Assembly (NCBI GenBank): GCA_946800325.1
Contig: OX326958.1
Coordinates: 5,776,001-5,840,000, forward strand
Direction of reading: 5' to 3'
Source: Luzula sylvatica
Taxonomy: Eukaryota; Streptophyta; Magnoliopsida; Poales; Juncaceae
DNA: 64,000 nt
Shown: piece after piece, positions 40,650 to 52,258 of the stretch
Layout: each line of letters starts with the position of its first letter
Position numbering within the stretch: the first letter of the stretch is position 1
Program-made: the position numbers and the translations under genes
Notes under the pieces: generated by a model
The model's input: the letters and a program-made list of their open reading frames with translations, nothing else
Told to the model about the DNA's origin: nothing
The model's database searches: none

Positions 40650-42826
40650 TGTTTTCTGCTAATTCGGGTCAAAAAGACCAAATCTCCCAAATCCAGTCAC
40701 GTGGCTGGATTTCTCTCATCGAGACGAGCGATTTTGATATATAGATCATGCCATTTGGTGAAAAAAAGTATGAGAAAGTAACGAGGGTTTTAACATTACG
40801 GCATTACCATTTTCTCTAATTTATTGTTATCTGAATTTTACAATTAATTGTTTAAATAAAGAATAATTTTTATCCTTAAATTATACGCCGGAAATTCACC
40901 GGAGGCGGTCACTCCTCCTTCATTTCTTCGCGCAAAATAGATCGTTTTCAACTCGCAAAATCATGCCATGATCATCGTATATAATAATTCATGACTGAAT
41001 TACACTAAACTGTATTTTCTGCTAATTCGGGTCAAAAAGACCAAATCTCCCAAATCCAGTCGCGTGGCTGCATTTCTCTCGTCGAGACGAGCGATTTTGA
41101 TATATAGATCGTGCCATTTGGTGAAAAAAAGTATGAGAAAGTAACGAGGGTTTTAACATTACGGCATTACCATTTTCTCTAATTTATTGTTATCTGAATT
41201 TTACAATTAATTGTTTAAATAAAGAATAATTTTTATCCGTAAATTATACGCCGGAAATTCACCGCAGGCGGTCACTCCTCCTTCATTTCTTCGCGCAAAA
41301 TAGATCATTTTCAACTCGCAAAATCATGCCATAATCATCGTATATAATAATTCATGACTGAATTACAATAAACTGTGTTTTCTGCTAATTCGGGTCAAAA
41401 AGACCAAATCTCCCAAATCCAGTCGCGTGGCTGCATTTCTCTCGTCGAGACGAGCGATTTTGATATATAGATCGTGCCATTTGGTGAAAAAAAGTATGAG
41501 AAAGTAACGAGGGTTTTAACATTACGGCATTACCATTTTCTCTAATTTATTGTTATCTGAATTTTACAATTAATTGTTTAAATAAAGAATAATTTTTATC
41601 CTTAAATTATACGCCGCAAATTCACCGGGGGCGGTCACTCCTCCTTCATTTCTTCGCGCAAAATAGATCGTTTTCAACTCGCAAAATCATGCCATAATCA
41701 TCGTATATAATAATTCATGACTGAATTACAATAAACTGTGTTTTCTGCTAATTCTGGTCAAAAAGACCAAATCTCCCAAATCCAGTCGCGTGGCTGCATT
41801 TCTCTCGTCGAGACGATCGATTTTGATATATAGATCGTGCAATTTGGTGAAAAAAAGTATGAGAAAGTAACGAGGGTTTTAACATTACGGCATTACCATT
41901 TTCTCTAATTTATTGTTATCTGAATTTTACCATTAATTGTTTAAATAAAGAATAATTTTTATCCTTAAATTATACGCCGGAAATTCACCGGAGGCGGTCA
42001 CTCCTCCTTCATTTCTTCGCGCAAAATAGATCGTTTTCAACTCGCAAAATCGTGCCATAATCATCGTATATAATAATTCATGACTGAATTGCAATAAACT
42101 GTGTTTTCTGCTAATTCGGGTCAAAAAGACGAAATCTCCCAAATCCAGTCGCGTGGCTGCATTTCTCTCGTCGAGACGAGCGATTTTGATATATAGATCG
42201 TGCCATTTGGTGAAAAAAAGTATGAGAAAGTAACGAGGGTTTTAACATTACGGCATTATAATTTTCTCTAATTTATTGTTATCTGAATTTTACAATTAAT
42301 TATTTAAATAAAGAACAATTTTTATCCTTAAATTATACGCCGGAAATTCACCGGAGGCGATCACTCCTCCTTCATTTCTTCGCGCAAAATAGATCGTTTT
42401 CAACTCGAAAAATCATGCCATAATCATCGTATATAATATTTCATGACTGAAATACAATAAACTGTGTTTTCTGCTAATTCGGGTCAAAAAGACCAAATCT
42501 CCCAAATCCAGTCGCGTGGCTGCATTTCTCCCGTCGAGACGAGCGATTTTGATATATAGATCGTGCCATTTGGTGAAAAAAATATGAGAAAGTAACGATG
42601 GTTTTAACATTACGGCATTATCATTTTCTCTAATTTATTGTTACCTGAATTTTACAATTAATTGTTTAAATAAAGAATAATTTTTATCCTTAAATTATAC
42701 GCCGGAAATTCACCGGAGGCGGTCACTCCTCCTTCATTTCTTCGCGCAAAATAGATCGTTTTCAACTCGCAAAATCATGCCATAATCATCGTATATAATA
42801 ATTCATGACTGAATTACAATAAACTG
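40650..42826. repeat. 6-unit block M113-M118, copy of M81-M86
   Basis: Units start at 40650, 41013, 41376, 41739, 42102 and 42465. They match M106-M109 for four units (distance 2542) and M81-M86 for six (distance 11617). M116 shares the A at 41841 with M109. M117 has 'cattataatttt' and 'agaacaatt', and M118 keeps the one-base A-tract deletion of M86 and M93. Confidence 0.9.
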
Positions 42827-45733
42827 TGTTTTCTGCTAATTCGGGTCAAAAAGACCAAATCTCCCAAATCCAGTCGCGTGGCTGCATTTCACTCGTCGAG
42901 ACGAGCGATTTTGATATATAGATCGTGCCATTTGGTGAAAAAAAGTATGAGAAAATAACGAGGGTTTTAACATTACGGCAATATCATTTTCTCTAATTTA
43001 TTGTTATCTGAATTTTACAATTAATTGTTTAAATAAAGAATAATTTTTATCCTTAAATTATACGCCGGAAATTCACCGGAGGCGGTCACTCCTCCTTCAT
43101 TTCTTCGCGCAAAATAGATCGTTTTCAACTCGAAAAATCATGCCATAATCATCGTATATAATAATTCATGACTAAATTACAATAAACTGTGTTTTCTGCT
43201 AATTCGGGTCAAAAAGACCAAATCTCCCAAATCCAGTCGCGTGGCTGCATTTCTCCCGTCGAGACGAGCGATTTTGATATATAGATCGTGCCATTTGGTG
43301 AAAAAAAGTATGAGAAATTAACGATGGTTTTAACATTACGGCATTATCATTTTCTCTAATTTATTGTTATCTGAATTTTACAATTAATTGTTTAAATAAA
43401 GAATAATTTTTATCCTTAAATTATACGCCGGAAATTCACCGGAGGCGGTCACTCCTCCTTCATTTCTTCGCGCAAAATAGATCGTTTTCAACTCGCAAAA
43501 TCATGCCATAATCATCGTATATAATAATTCATGACTGAATTACAATAAACTGTGTTTTCTGCTAATTCGGGTCAAAAAGACCAAATCTCCCAAATCCAGT
43601 CGCGTGGCTGCATTTCATTCGTCGAGACGAGCGATTTTGATATATAGATCGTGCCATTTGGTGAAAAAAAGTATGAGAAAGTAACGAGGGTTTTAACATT
43701 ACGGCATTACCATTTTCTCTAATTTATTGTTATCTGAATTTTACAATTAATTGTTTAAATATAAAATAATTTTTATCTTTAAATTATACGCCGGAAATTC
43801 ACCGGAGGCGGTCACTCCTCCTTCATTTCTTTGCGCAAAATAGATCGTTTTCAACTCGCAAAATCATGCCATAATCATCGTATATAGTAAGTCATGACTG
43901 AATTACAATAAACTGTGTTTTCTGCTAATTCGGGTCAAAAAAACCAAATCTCCCAAATCCAGTCGCGTGGCTGCATTTCTCTCGTCGAGACGAGCGATTT
44001 TGATATATAGATCGTGCCTTTTAGTGAAAAAAAGTATGAGAAAGTAACGAGGGTTTTAACATTACGGCATTACAATTTTCTCTAATTTATTGTTATCTGA
44101 GTTTTACAATTAATTGTTTAAATAAAGAATAATTTTTATTCATAAATTATACGCCGGAAATTCACCGGAGGCGGTCACTCCTCCTTCATTTCTTCGCGCA
44201 AAATAGATCGTTTTGAACTCGCAAAATCATGCCATAATCATCGTATATAATAATTCATGACTGAATTACAATAAACTGTGTTTTCTGCTAATTCGGGTCA
44301 AAAAGACCAAATCTCCCAAATCCAGTCGCGTGGCTGCATTTCACTCGTCGAGACGAGCGATTTTGATATATAGATCGTGCCATTTGGTGAAAAAAAGTAT
44401 GAGAAAGTAACGAGGGTTTTAACATTACGGCATTACCATTTTCTCTAATTTATTGTTATCTGAATTTTACAATTAATTGTTTAAATAAAGAATAATTTTT
44501 ATCTTTAAATTATACGCCGGAAATTCACCGGAGGCGGTCACTCCTCCTTCATTTCTTCGCGCAAAATAGATCGTTTTCAACTCGCAAAATCATGCCATAA
44601 TCATCGTATATAATAATTCATGACTGAATTACAATAAACTGTGTTTTCTGCTAATTCGGGTCAAAAAGACCAAATCTCCCAAATCCAGTCGCGTGGCTGC
44701 ATTTCTCTCGTCGAGACGAGCGATTTTGATATATAGATCGTGCCTTTTGGTGAAAAAAAGTATGAGAAAGTAACGAGGGTTTTAACATTACGGCACTACA
44801 ATTTTCTCTAATTTATTGTTATCTGAATTTTGCAATTAATTGTTTAAATAAAGAATAATTTTTATCCATAAATTATACGCCGGAAATTCACCGGAGGCGG
44901 TCACTCCTCCTTCATTTCTTCGCGCGAAATAGATCGTTTTCAACTCGCAAAATCATGCCATAATCATCGTATATAATAATTCATGACTGAATTACAATAA
45001 ACTGTGTTTTCTGCTAATTCGGGTCAAAAAGACCAAATCTCCCAAATCCAGTCGCGTGGCTGCATTTCTCTCGTCGAGACGAGCGATTTTGATATATAGA
45101 TCGTGCCTTTTGGTGAAAAAAAGTATGAGAAAGTAACGAGGGTTTTAACATTACGGCATTACCATTTTCTCTAATTTATTGTTATCTGAATTTTGCAATT
45201 AATTGTTTAAATAAAGAATAATTTTTATCCATAAATTATACGCCGGAAATTCACCGGAGGCGGTCACTCCTGCTTCATTTCTTCGCGCAAAATAGATCGT
45301 TTTCAACTCGCAAAATCATGCCATAATCATCGTATATAATAATTCATGACTGAATTACAATAAACTGTGTTTTCTGCTAATTCGGGTCAAAAAGACCAAA
45401 TCTCCCAAATCCAGTCGCGTGGCTGCATTTCTCTCGTTGAGACGAGCGATTTTGATATATAGATCGTGCCATTTGGTGAAAAAAAGTATGAGAAAGTAAC
45501 GAGGGTTTTAACATTACGGTATTACCATTTTCTCTAATTTATTGTTATCTGAATTTTACAATTAACTGTTTAAATAGAGAATAATTTTTATCCTTAAATT
45601 ATACGCCGGAAATTCACCGGAGGCGGTCACTCCTCCTTCATTTCTTCGTGCAAAATAGATCGTTTTCAACGCGCAAAATCATGCCATAATCATCGTATAT
45701 AATAATTCATGACTAAATTACAATAAACTGTGT

Positions 45734-45750
45734 TTTCGGCTAATTCGGGT
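45734..45750 (+). other. Exact CENP-B box core match in monomer M127
   Basis: Here core position 5 is G (45738), so all nine fixed positions of NTTCGNNNNANNCGGGN are met: TTCG at 45735-45738, A at 45743 and CGGG at 45746-45749. The G is a single substitution from the common 'ttttctgc' to 'ttttcggc'. This is the only full match I noticed among the 177 units. That is what random mutation of an 8-of-9 site would give, so there is no sign of selection or amplification of the full box. Confidence 0.5.
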
Positions 45751-46459
45751 CAAAAAGACCAAATCTCCCAAATCCAGTCGCGTGGCTGCATTTCTCTCGT
45801 CGAGACGAGCGATTTTGATATATAGATCGTGCCATTTGGTGAAAAAAAGTATGAGAAATTAACGAGGGTTTTAACATTACGGCATTACCATTTTCTCTAA
45901 TTTATTGTTATCAGAATTTTACAATTAATTGTTTAAATAAAGAATAATTTTTATCCATAAATTATACGCCGGAAATTCACCGGAGGCGGTCACTCCTCCT
46001 TCATTTCTTCGCGCAAAATAGATCGTTTTCAACGCGCAAAATCATGCCATAATCATCGTATATAATAATTCATGACTGAATTACAATAAACTGTGTTTTC
46101 TGCTAATTCGGGTCAAAAAGACCAAATCTCCCAAATCCAGTCGCGTGGCCGCATTTCTCTCGTCGAGACGAGCGATTTTGATATATATATCGTGCCATTT
46201 GGTGAAAAAAAGTATGAGAAAGTAACGAGGGTTTTAACATTACGGCATTACCATTTTCTCTAATTTATTGTTATCTGAATTTTACAATTAATTGTTTAAA
46301 TAAAGAATAATTTTTATCCTTAAATAATACGCCGGAAATTCACCGGACGCGGTCACTCCTCCTTCATTTCTTCGCGCAAAATAGATCGTTTTCAACGCGC
46401 AAAATCATGCCATAATCATCGTATATAATAATTCATGACTGAATTACAATAAACTGTGT

Positions 46460-46476
46460 TTTCTGCTAATTCGGGT
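46460..46476 (+). other. CENP-B-box-like element, 8 of 9 core positions (example)
   Basis: The 17 bp fit the CENP-B box core NTTCGNNNNANNCGGGN except at core position 5, which is T instead of G. The fixed T, T, C, A, C, G, G, G are all present. Most monomers carry the same 8-of-9 form. Many units in the first 20 kb have 'ttctgg' in place of 'ttcggg' and match less well. CENP-B binds this box in mammalian alpha satellite; similar boxes are reported in other animals' satellites. For equal base frequencies, an 8-of-9 match is expected about 0.07 times per monomer over both strands, so chance is not excluded. Confidence 0.45.
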
Positions 46477-46486
46477 CAAAAAGACC
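46474..46486. other. Small dyad GGTC-AAAAA-GACC (example)
   Basis: Four-base arms flank five A. The dyad overlaps the end of the CENP-B-like element. It is present in most units. It is lost where the left arm is 'ggta', as in M1, M7, M8, M14, M41, M52 and M56. The arms are short, so any function is doubtful. Confidence 0.4.
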
Positions 46487-46521
46487 AAATCTCCCAAATC
46501 CAGTCGCGTGGCTGCATTTCT

Positions 46522-46535
46522 CTCGTCGAGACGAG
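46522..46535. other. GC-rich dyad CTCGTC-GA-GACGAG (example)
   Basis: Six-base complementary arms are separated by two bases. This is the most GC-rich and CpG-rich point of the AT-rich unit, with four CpG within or next to it. Most monomers keep it. Families disrupt it by single changes: CTCATC in the 'atcatgcc' family, CCCGTC in M86, M120 and M138, GACGAT in M84, M109 and M116, and GGCGAG in the 359-bp family. I saw no compensating change in the opposite arm, so base pairing is not shown to be selected. Confidence 0.6.
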
Positions 46536-46646
46536 CGATTTTGATATATAGATCGTGCCATTTGGTGAAAAAAAGTATGAGAAAGTAACGAGGGTTTTAA
46601 CATTACGGCATTACCATTTTCTCTAATTTATTGTTATCTGAATTTT

Positions 46647-46658
46647 ACAATTAATTGT
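46647..46658. other. Perfect 12-bp palindrome ACAATTAATTGT (example)
   Basis: The sequence equals its reverse complement over 12 bp and contains a TTAATTAA-like AT core. It is present in most units. Variants include AAAATTAATTGT (M3, M10, M49), ACCATTAATTGT (M84, M92-side junction, M109, M116), ACATTTAATTAT (M85, M92) and ACAATTAATTGG (359-bp family). Short AT palindromes of this type can be bound by homeodomain or AT-hook proteins; that is only a possibility here. Confidence 0.6.
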
Positions 46659-46707
46659 TTAAATAAAGAATAATTTTTATCCTTAAATTATACGCCGGAA
46701 ATTCACC

Positions 46708-46725
46708 GGAGGCGGTCACTCCTCC
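46708..46725. other. Dyad GGAGG-(8)-CCTCC (example)
   Basis: Five-base arms flank the loop CGGTCACT within the GC-rich block that follows 'cgccggaaattcacc'. The arms are conserved in most monomers. Variants such as GTAGG (M2, M9), GCAGG (M83, M108, M115) and GGACG (M128) break one pair without compensation. Confidence 0.5.
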
Positions 46726-46791
46726 TTCATTTCTTCGCGCAAAATAGATCGTTTTCAACTCGCAAAATCATGCCATAATCATCGTATATTA

Positions 46792-46809
46792 TAATTCATG
46801 ACTGAATTA
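46792..46809. other. Dyad TAATTCA-TGAC-TGAATTA (example)
   Basis: Seven-base perfect arms flank a four-base loop just before the unit boundary, and the left half contains the palindrome TCATGA. Most units have it. Units with 'ttcaagac' (many in 53-64 kb) or 'tgattgaatt' (the 'ttaattttc' family) change the loop or one arm. Confidence 0.55.
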
Positions 46810-49358
46810 CAATAAATTGTGTTTTCTGCTAATTCGGGTCAAAAAGACCAAATCTCCCAAATCCAGTCACGTGGCTGCATTTCTCTCGTCGAGACGAGCG
46901 ATTTTGATATATAGATCGTGCCATTTGGTGAAAAAAAGTATGAGAAAGTAACGAGGGTTTTAACATTACGGCATTACCATTTTCTCTAATTTATTGTTAT
47001 CTGAATTTTACAATTAATTGTTTAAATAAAGAATAATTTTTATCCATAAATTATACGCCGGAAATTCACCGGAGGCGGTCACTCCTCCTTCATTTCTTCG
47101 CGCAAAATAGATCGTTTTCAACGCGCAAAATCATGCCATAATCATCGTATATAATAATTCATGACTGAATTACAATAAACTGTGTTTTCTGCTAATTCGG
47201 GTCAAAAAGACCAAATCTCCCAAATCATGTCGCGTGGCTGCATTTCTCTCGTCGAGACGAGCGATTTTGATATATAGATCGTGCCATTTGGTGAAAAAAA
47301 GTATGAGAAAGTAACGAGGGTTTTAACATTACGGCATTACCATTTTCTCTAATTTATTATTATCAGAATTTTACAATTAATTGTTTAAATAAAGAATAAT
47401 TTTTATCCTTAAATTATACGACGGAAATTCACCGGAGGCGGTCACTCCTCCTTCATTTCTTCGCGCAAAATAGATCGTTTTCAACTCGCAAAATCATGCC
47501 ATAATCATCGTATATAATAATTCATGACTGAATTACAATAAACTGTGTTTTCTGCTAATTCGGGTCAAAAAGACCAAATCTCCCAAATCCAGTCGCGTGG
47601 CTGCATTTCTGCCGTCGAGACGAGCGATTTTGATATATAGATCGTGCCATTTGGTGAAAAAAAGTATGAGAAAGTAACGAGGGTTTTAACATTACGGCAT
47701 TACCATTTTCTCTAATTTATTGTTATCTGAATTTTACAATTAATTGTTTAAATAAAGAATAATTTTTATCCTTAAATTATACGCCGGAAATTCACCGGAG
47801 GCGGTCACTCCTCCGTCATTTCTTCGCGCAAAATAGATCGTTTTCAACGCGCAAAATCATGCCATAATCATCGTATATAATAATTCATGACTGAATTACA
47901 ATAAACTGTGTTTTCTGCTAATTCGGGTCAAAAAGACCAAATCTCCCAAATCCAGTCGCGTGGCTGCATTTCTCTCGTCGAGACGAGCGATTTTGATATA
48001 TAGATCGTGCCATTTGGTGAAAAAAAGTATGAGAAAGTAACGAGGGTTTTAACATTACGTAATTACCATTTTCTCTAATTTATTGTTATCTGAATTTTAC
48101 AATTAATTGTTTAAATAAAGAATAATTTTCATCCTTAAATTATACGCCGGAAATTCACCGGAGGCGGTCACTCCTCCTTCATTTCTTCGCGCAAAATAGA
48201 TCGTTTTCAACTCGCAAAATCATGCCATAATAATCGTATATAATAATTCATGACTGATTTACAATAAACTGTGTTTTCTGAAATTCGGGTCAAAAAGACC
48301 AAATCTCCCAAATCCAGTCACGTGGCTGCATTTCTCTCGTCGAGACGAGCGATTTTGATATATAGATCGTGCCATTTGGTGAAAAAAAGTATGAGAAAGT
48401 AACGAGGGTTTTAACATTACGGCATTACCATTTTCTCTAATTATTGTTATCTGAATTTTACAATTAATTGTTTAAATAAAGAATAATTTTTTTCCTTAAA
48501 TTATACGCCGGAAATTCACCGGAGGCGGTCACTCCTCCTTCATTTCTTCGCGCAAAATAGATCGTTTTGAACTCGCAAAATCATGCCATAATCATAGGAT
48601 ATAATAATTCATCACTGAATTACAATAAACTGTGTTTTCTGCTAATTCGGGTCAAAAAGACCAAATCTCCCAAATCCAGTCGTGAGACTGCATTTCTCTC
48701 GTCGAGACGAGCGATTTTGATATATAGATCGTTCCATTTGGTGAAAAAAAGTATGAGAAAGTAACGAGGGTTTGAACATTACGGCATTACTATTTTCTCT
48801 AATTTATTGTTATCTAAATTTTACAATTAATTGTTTAAATAAAGAATAATTTTTTATCTTAAATTATACGCCGGAAATTCACCGGAGGCGGTCACTCCTT
48901 CTTCATTTCTTCGCGCAAAATATGACGTTTTCAACTCGCAAAATCATGCCATAATCATCGTATATAATAATTCATGACTGATTTACAATAAACTGTATTT
49001 TCTGCTAATTCGGGTCAAAAAGACCAAATCTCCCAAATCAAATCGCGTGGCCGCATTTCTCTCGTCGAGACGAGCGATTTTGATATATATATCGTGCCAT
49101 TTGGTGAAAAAAAGTATGAGAAAGTAACGAGGGTTTTAACATTACGGCATTACCATTTTCTCTAATTTATTGTTATCTGAATTTTACAATTAATTGTTTA
49201 AATAAAGAATAATTTTTATCCTTAAATTATACGCCGGAAATTCACCGGAGGCGGTCACTCCTCCTTCATTTCTTCGCTCAAAATAGATCGTTTTCAACGC
49301 GCAAAATCATGCCATAATCATCGTATATAATAATTCATGACTGAATTACAATAAACTG

Positions 49359-50808
49359 TGTTTTCTGCTAATTCGGGTCAAAAAGACCAAATCTCCCAAA
49401 TCATGTCGCGTGGCTGCATTTCTCTCGTCGAGACGAGTGATTTTGATATATAGATCGTGCCATTTGGTGAAAAAAAGTATGAGAAAGTAACGATGGTTTT
49501 AACATTACGGCATTACCATTTTCTCTAATTTATTATTATCAGAATTTTACAATTAATTGTTTAAATAAAGAATAATTTTTATCCTTAAATTATACGACGG
49601 AAATTCACCGGAGGCGGTCACTCCTCCTTCATTTCTTCGCGCAAAATAGATCGTTTTCAACTCGCAAAATCATGCCATAATCATCGTATATAATAATTCA
49701 TGACTGAATTACAATAAACTGTGTTTTCTGCTAATTCGGGTCAAAAAGACCAAATCTCCCAAATCCAGTCGCGTGGTTGCATTTCTCCCGTCGAGACGAG
49801 CGATTTTGATATATAGATCGTGCCATTTGGTGAAAAAAAGTATGAGAAAGTAACGAGGGTTTTAACATTACGGCATTACCATTTTCCCCTATTTATTGTT
49901 ATCTGAATTTTACAATTAATTGTTTAAATAAAGAATAATTTTTTTCCTTAAATTATACGCCGGAAATTCACCGGAGGCGGTCACTCCTCCTTCATTCTTC
50001 GCGCAAAATAGATCGTTTTCAACTCGCAAAATCATGCCATAATCATCCAATATAATAATTCATGACTGAATTACAATAAACTGTGTTTTCTGCTAATTCG
50101 GGTCAAAAAGACCAAATCTCCCAAATCCAGTCCCGTGGCTGCATTTCTCTCGTCGAGACGAGCGATTTTGATATATAGATCGTGCCATTTGGTGAAAAAA
50201 AGTATGAGAAGTAACGAGGGTTTTATCATTACGGCATTACCATTTTCTCTAATTTATTGTTATCTGAATTTTACAATTAATTGTTTAAATAAGGAATAAT
50301 TTTTATCCTTAAATTATACTTCGGAAATTCACCGGAGGCGGTCACTCCTCCTTCATTTCTTCGCGCAAAATAGATCGTTTTCCACTCGCAAAATCATGCC
50401 ATAATCATCGTATATAATAATTCATGACTGAATTACAATAAACTGTGTTTTCTGCTAATTCGGGTCAAAAATACCAAATCTCCCAAATCCAGTCGCGTGG
50501 CTGCATTTCTCTCGTCGAGACGAGCGATTTTGATATATAGATCGTGCCATTTGGTGAAAAAAAGTATGAGAAAGTAACGAGGGTTTTAATATTACGGCAT
50601 TACCATTTTCTCTAATTTATTATTATCAGAATTTTACAATTAATTGTTTAAATAAAGAATAATTTTTATCCTTAAATTATAATTCGGAAATTCACCGGAG
50701 GCGGTCACTCCTCCTTCATTTCTTCGCACAAAATAGATCGTTTTCAACTCGCAAAATCATGCCATAATCATCGTATATAATAATTCATGACTGAATTACA
50801 ATAAACTG
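49359..50808. repeat. Tetrameric HOR, 1450 bp, copy 1 (M137-M140)
   Basis: Units start at 49359, 49722, 50084 and 50446. States in order: 'aaatcatgtcg', 'gagtgatt' and 'tattattatcag'; then 'ctcccgtcg', 'ttcccctattt', 'cattcttcg' and 'catccaatat'; then 'gtcccgtgg', 'tttatcatt', 'tacttcgg' and 'ttttccactcg'; then 'aaataccaaatc'. One-base deletions in M138 ('cattcttcg') and M139 ('gagaagtaacg') give 1450 instead of 1452. Confidence 0.9.
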
Positions 50809-52258
50809 TGTTTTCTGCTAATTCGGGTCAAAAAGACCAAATCTCCCAAATCATGTCGCGTGGCTGCATTTCTCTCGTCGAGACGAGTGATTTTGATATA
50901 TAGATCGTGCCATTTGGTGAAAAAAAGTATGAGAAAGTAACGATGGTTTTAACATTACGGCATTACCATTTTCTCTAATTTATTATTATCAGAATTTTAC
51001 AATTAATTGTTTAAATAAAGAATAATTTTTATCCTTAAATTATACGACGGAAATTCACCGGAGGCGGTCACTCCTCCTTCATTTCTTCGCGCAAAATAGA
51101 TCGTTTTCAACTCGCAAAATCATGCCATAATCATCGTATATAATAATTCATGACTGAATTACAATAAACTGTGTTTTCTGCTAATTCGGGTCAAAAAGAC
51201 CAAATCTCCCAAATCCAGTCGCGTGGCTGCATTTCTCCCGTCGAGACGAGCGATTTTGATATATAGATCGTGCCATTTGGTGAAAAAAGTATGAGAAAGT
51301 AACGAGGGTTTTAACATTACGGCATTACCATTTTCCCCTATTTATTGTTATCTGAATTTTACAATTAATTGTTTAAATAAAGAATAATTTTTTTCCTTAA
51401 ATTATACGCCGGAAATTCACCGGAGGCGGTCACTCCTCCTTCATTCTTCGCGCAAAATAGATCGTTTTCAACTCGCAAAATCATGCCATAATCATCCAAT
51501 ATAATAATTCATGACTGAATTACAATAAACTGTGTTTTCTGCTAATTCGGGTCAAAAAGACCAAATCTCCCAAATCAAGTCCCGTGGCTGCATTTCTCTC
51601 GTCGAGACGAGCGATTTTGATATATAGATCGTGCCATTTGGTGAAAAAAAGTATGAGAAAGTAACGAGGGTTTTATCATTACGGCATTACCATTTTCTCT
51701 AATTTATTGTTATCTGAATTTTACAATTAATTGTTTAAATAAAGAATAATTTTTATCCTTAAATTATACTTCGGAAATTCACCGGAGGCGGTCACTCCTC
51801 CTTCATTTCTTCGCGCAAAATAGATCGTTTTCCACTCGCAAAATCATGCCATAATCATCGTATATAATAATTCATGACTGAATTACAATAAACTGTGTTT
51901 TCTGCTAATTCGGGTCAAAAATACCAAATCTCCCAAATCCAGTCGCGTGGCTGCATTTCTCTCGTCGAGACGAGCGATTTTGATATATAGATCGTGCCAT
52001 TTGGTGAAAAAAAGTATGAGAAAGTAACGAGGGTTTTAACATTACGGCATTACCATTTTCTCTAATTTATTATTATCAGAATTTTACAATTAATTGTTTA
52101 AATAAAGAATAATTTTTATCCTTAAATTATACTTCGGAAATTCACCGGAGGCGGTCACTCCTCCTTCATTTCTTCGCGCAAAATAGATCGTTTTCAACTC
52201 GCAAAATCATGCCATAATCATCGTATATAATAATTCATGACTGAATTACAATAAACTG
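50809..52258. repeat. Tetrameric HOR, 1450 bp, copy 2 (M141-M144)
   Basis: Units 50809, 51172, 51533 and 51896 match copy 1 in order. The total is again 1450, but by different deletions: M142 lacks one A of the A-tract as well as the 'cattcttcg' base, while M143 is full length. Other differences are 'aaatcaagtcccg' in M143 and 'tacttcgg' in M144 where M140 has 'taattcgg'. Confidence 0.9.

Larger units (their letters stand above)
46457..46819. repeat. Representative near-consensus monomer (M129)
   Basis: This unit is close to the majority sequence and serves as a map of the monomer. Unit positions: 4-20, CENP-B-box-like element; 18-30, short dyad around five A; 27-45, an imperfect direct repeat of a 9-bp CCAAATCTC-type word; 66-79, GC-rich dyad CTCGTC/GACGAG; 112-119, A-tract of seven; 191-202, perfect palindrome ACAATTAATTGT; 252-269, dyad GGAGG/CCTCC with an 8-bp loop; 336-353, dyad TAATTCA/TGAATTA with a 4-bp loop. 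Its own departures from consensus lie near the end, where the 'cgtatataataatt' stretch reads 'cgtatattataatt' and the terminal 'aactg' reads 'aattg'. All three frames on both strands are broken by stops. Confidence 0.95.
42827..49358. repeat. Near-consensus monomers with little higher-order structure (M119-M136)
   Basis: Units start at 42827, 43190, 43553, 43916, 44279, 44642, 45005, 45368, 45731, 46094, 46457, 46820, 47183, 47546, 47909, 48272, 48633 and 48996. Most differ from consensus by scattered private changes. M121/M122 resemble M123/M124 (period 726; 'atctttaaatt', then 'gtgcctttt' with 'ttacaatttt'). Several units share 'ttcaacgcgc'. M134 is 361 bp because of two one-base deletions. 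M131-M134 recur at 52259-53709, 5076 bp away. The segment has no HOR of more than two units inside it, in contrast to both flanks. Confidence 0.85.

Noticed and set aside
41933..42610. Minus-strand open frames at 41933-42142 and 42413-42610
   Set aside because: These are third copies of the same chance frames, in M116-M118, and simply follow the HOR duplication.
46522..46535. Rho-independent terminator or other bacterial signal from the dyads
   Set aside because: There is no T-run following the stem and no gene, and the context is a eukaryotic-type satellite.
46457..46819. Phased A-tracts giving intrinsic DNA bending
   Set aside because: The A/T runs at unit positions 22-26, 113-119 and around 210-225 are not spaced at about 10-bp intervals.
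48567..48764. Plus-strand open frame of 65 codons
   Set aside because: It spans the M134/M135 boundary and exists only because private changes there remove stops. No similar frame is open in other units.
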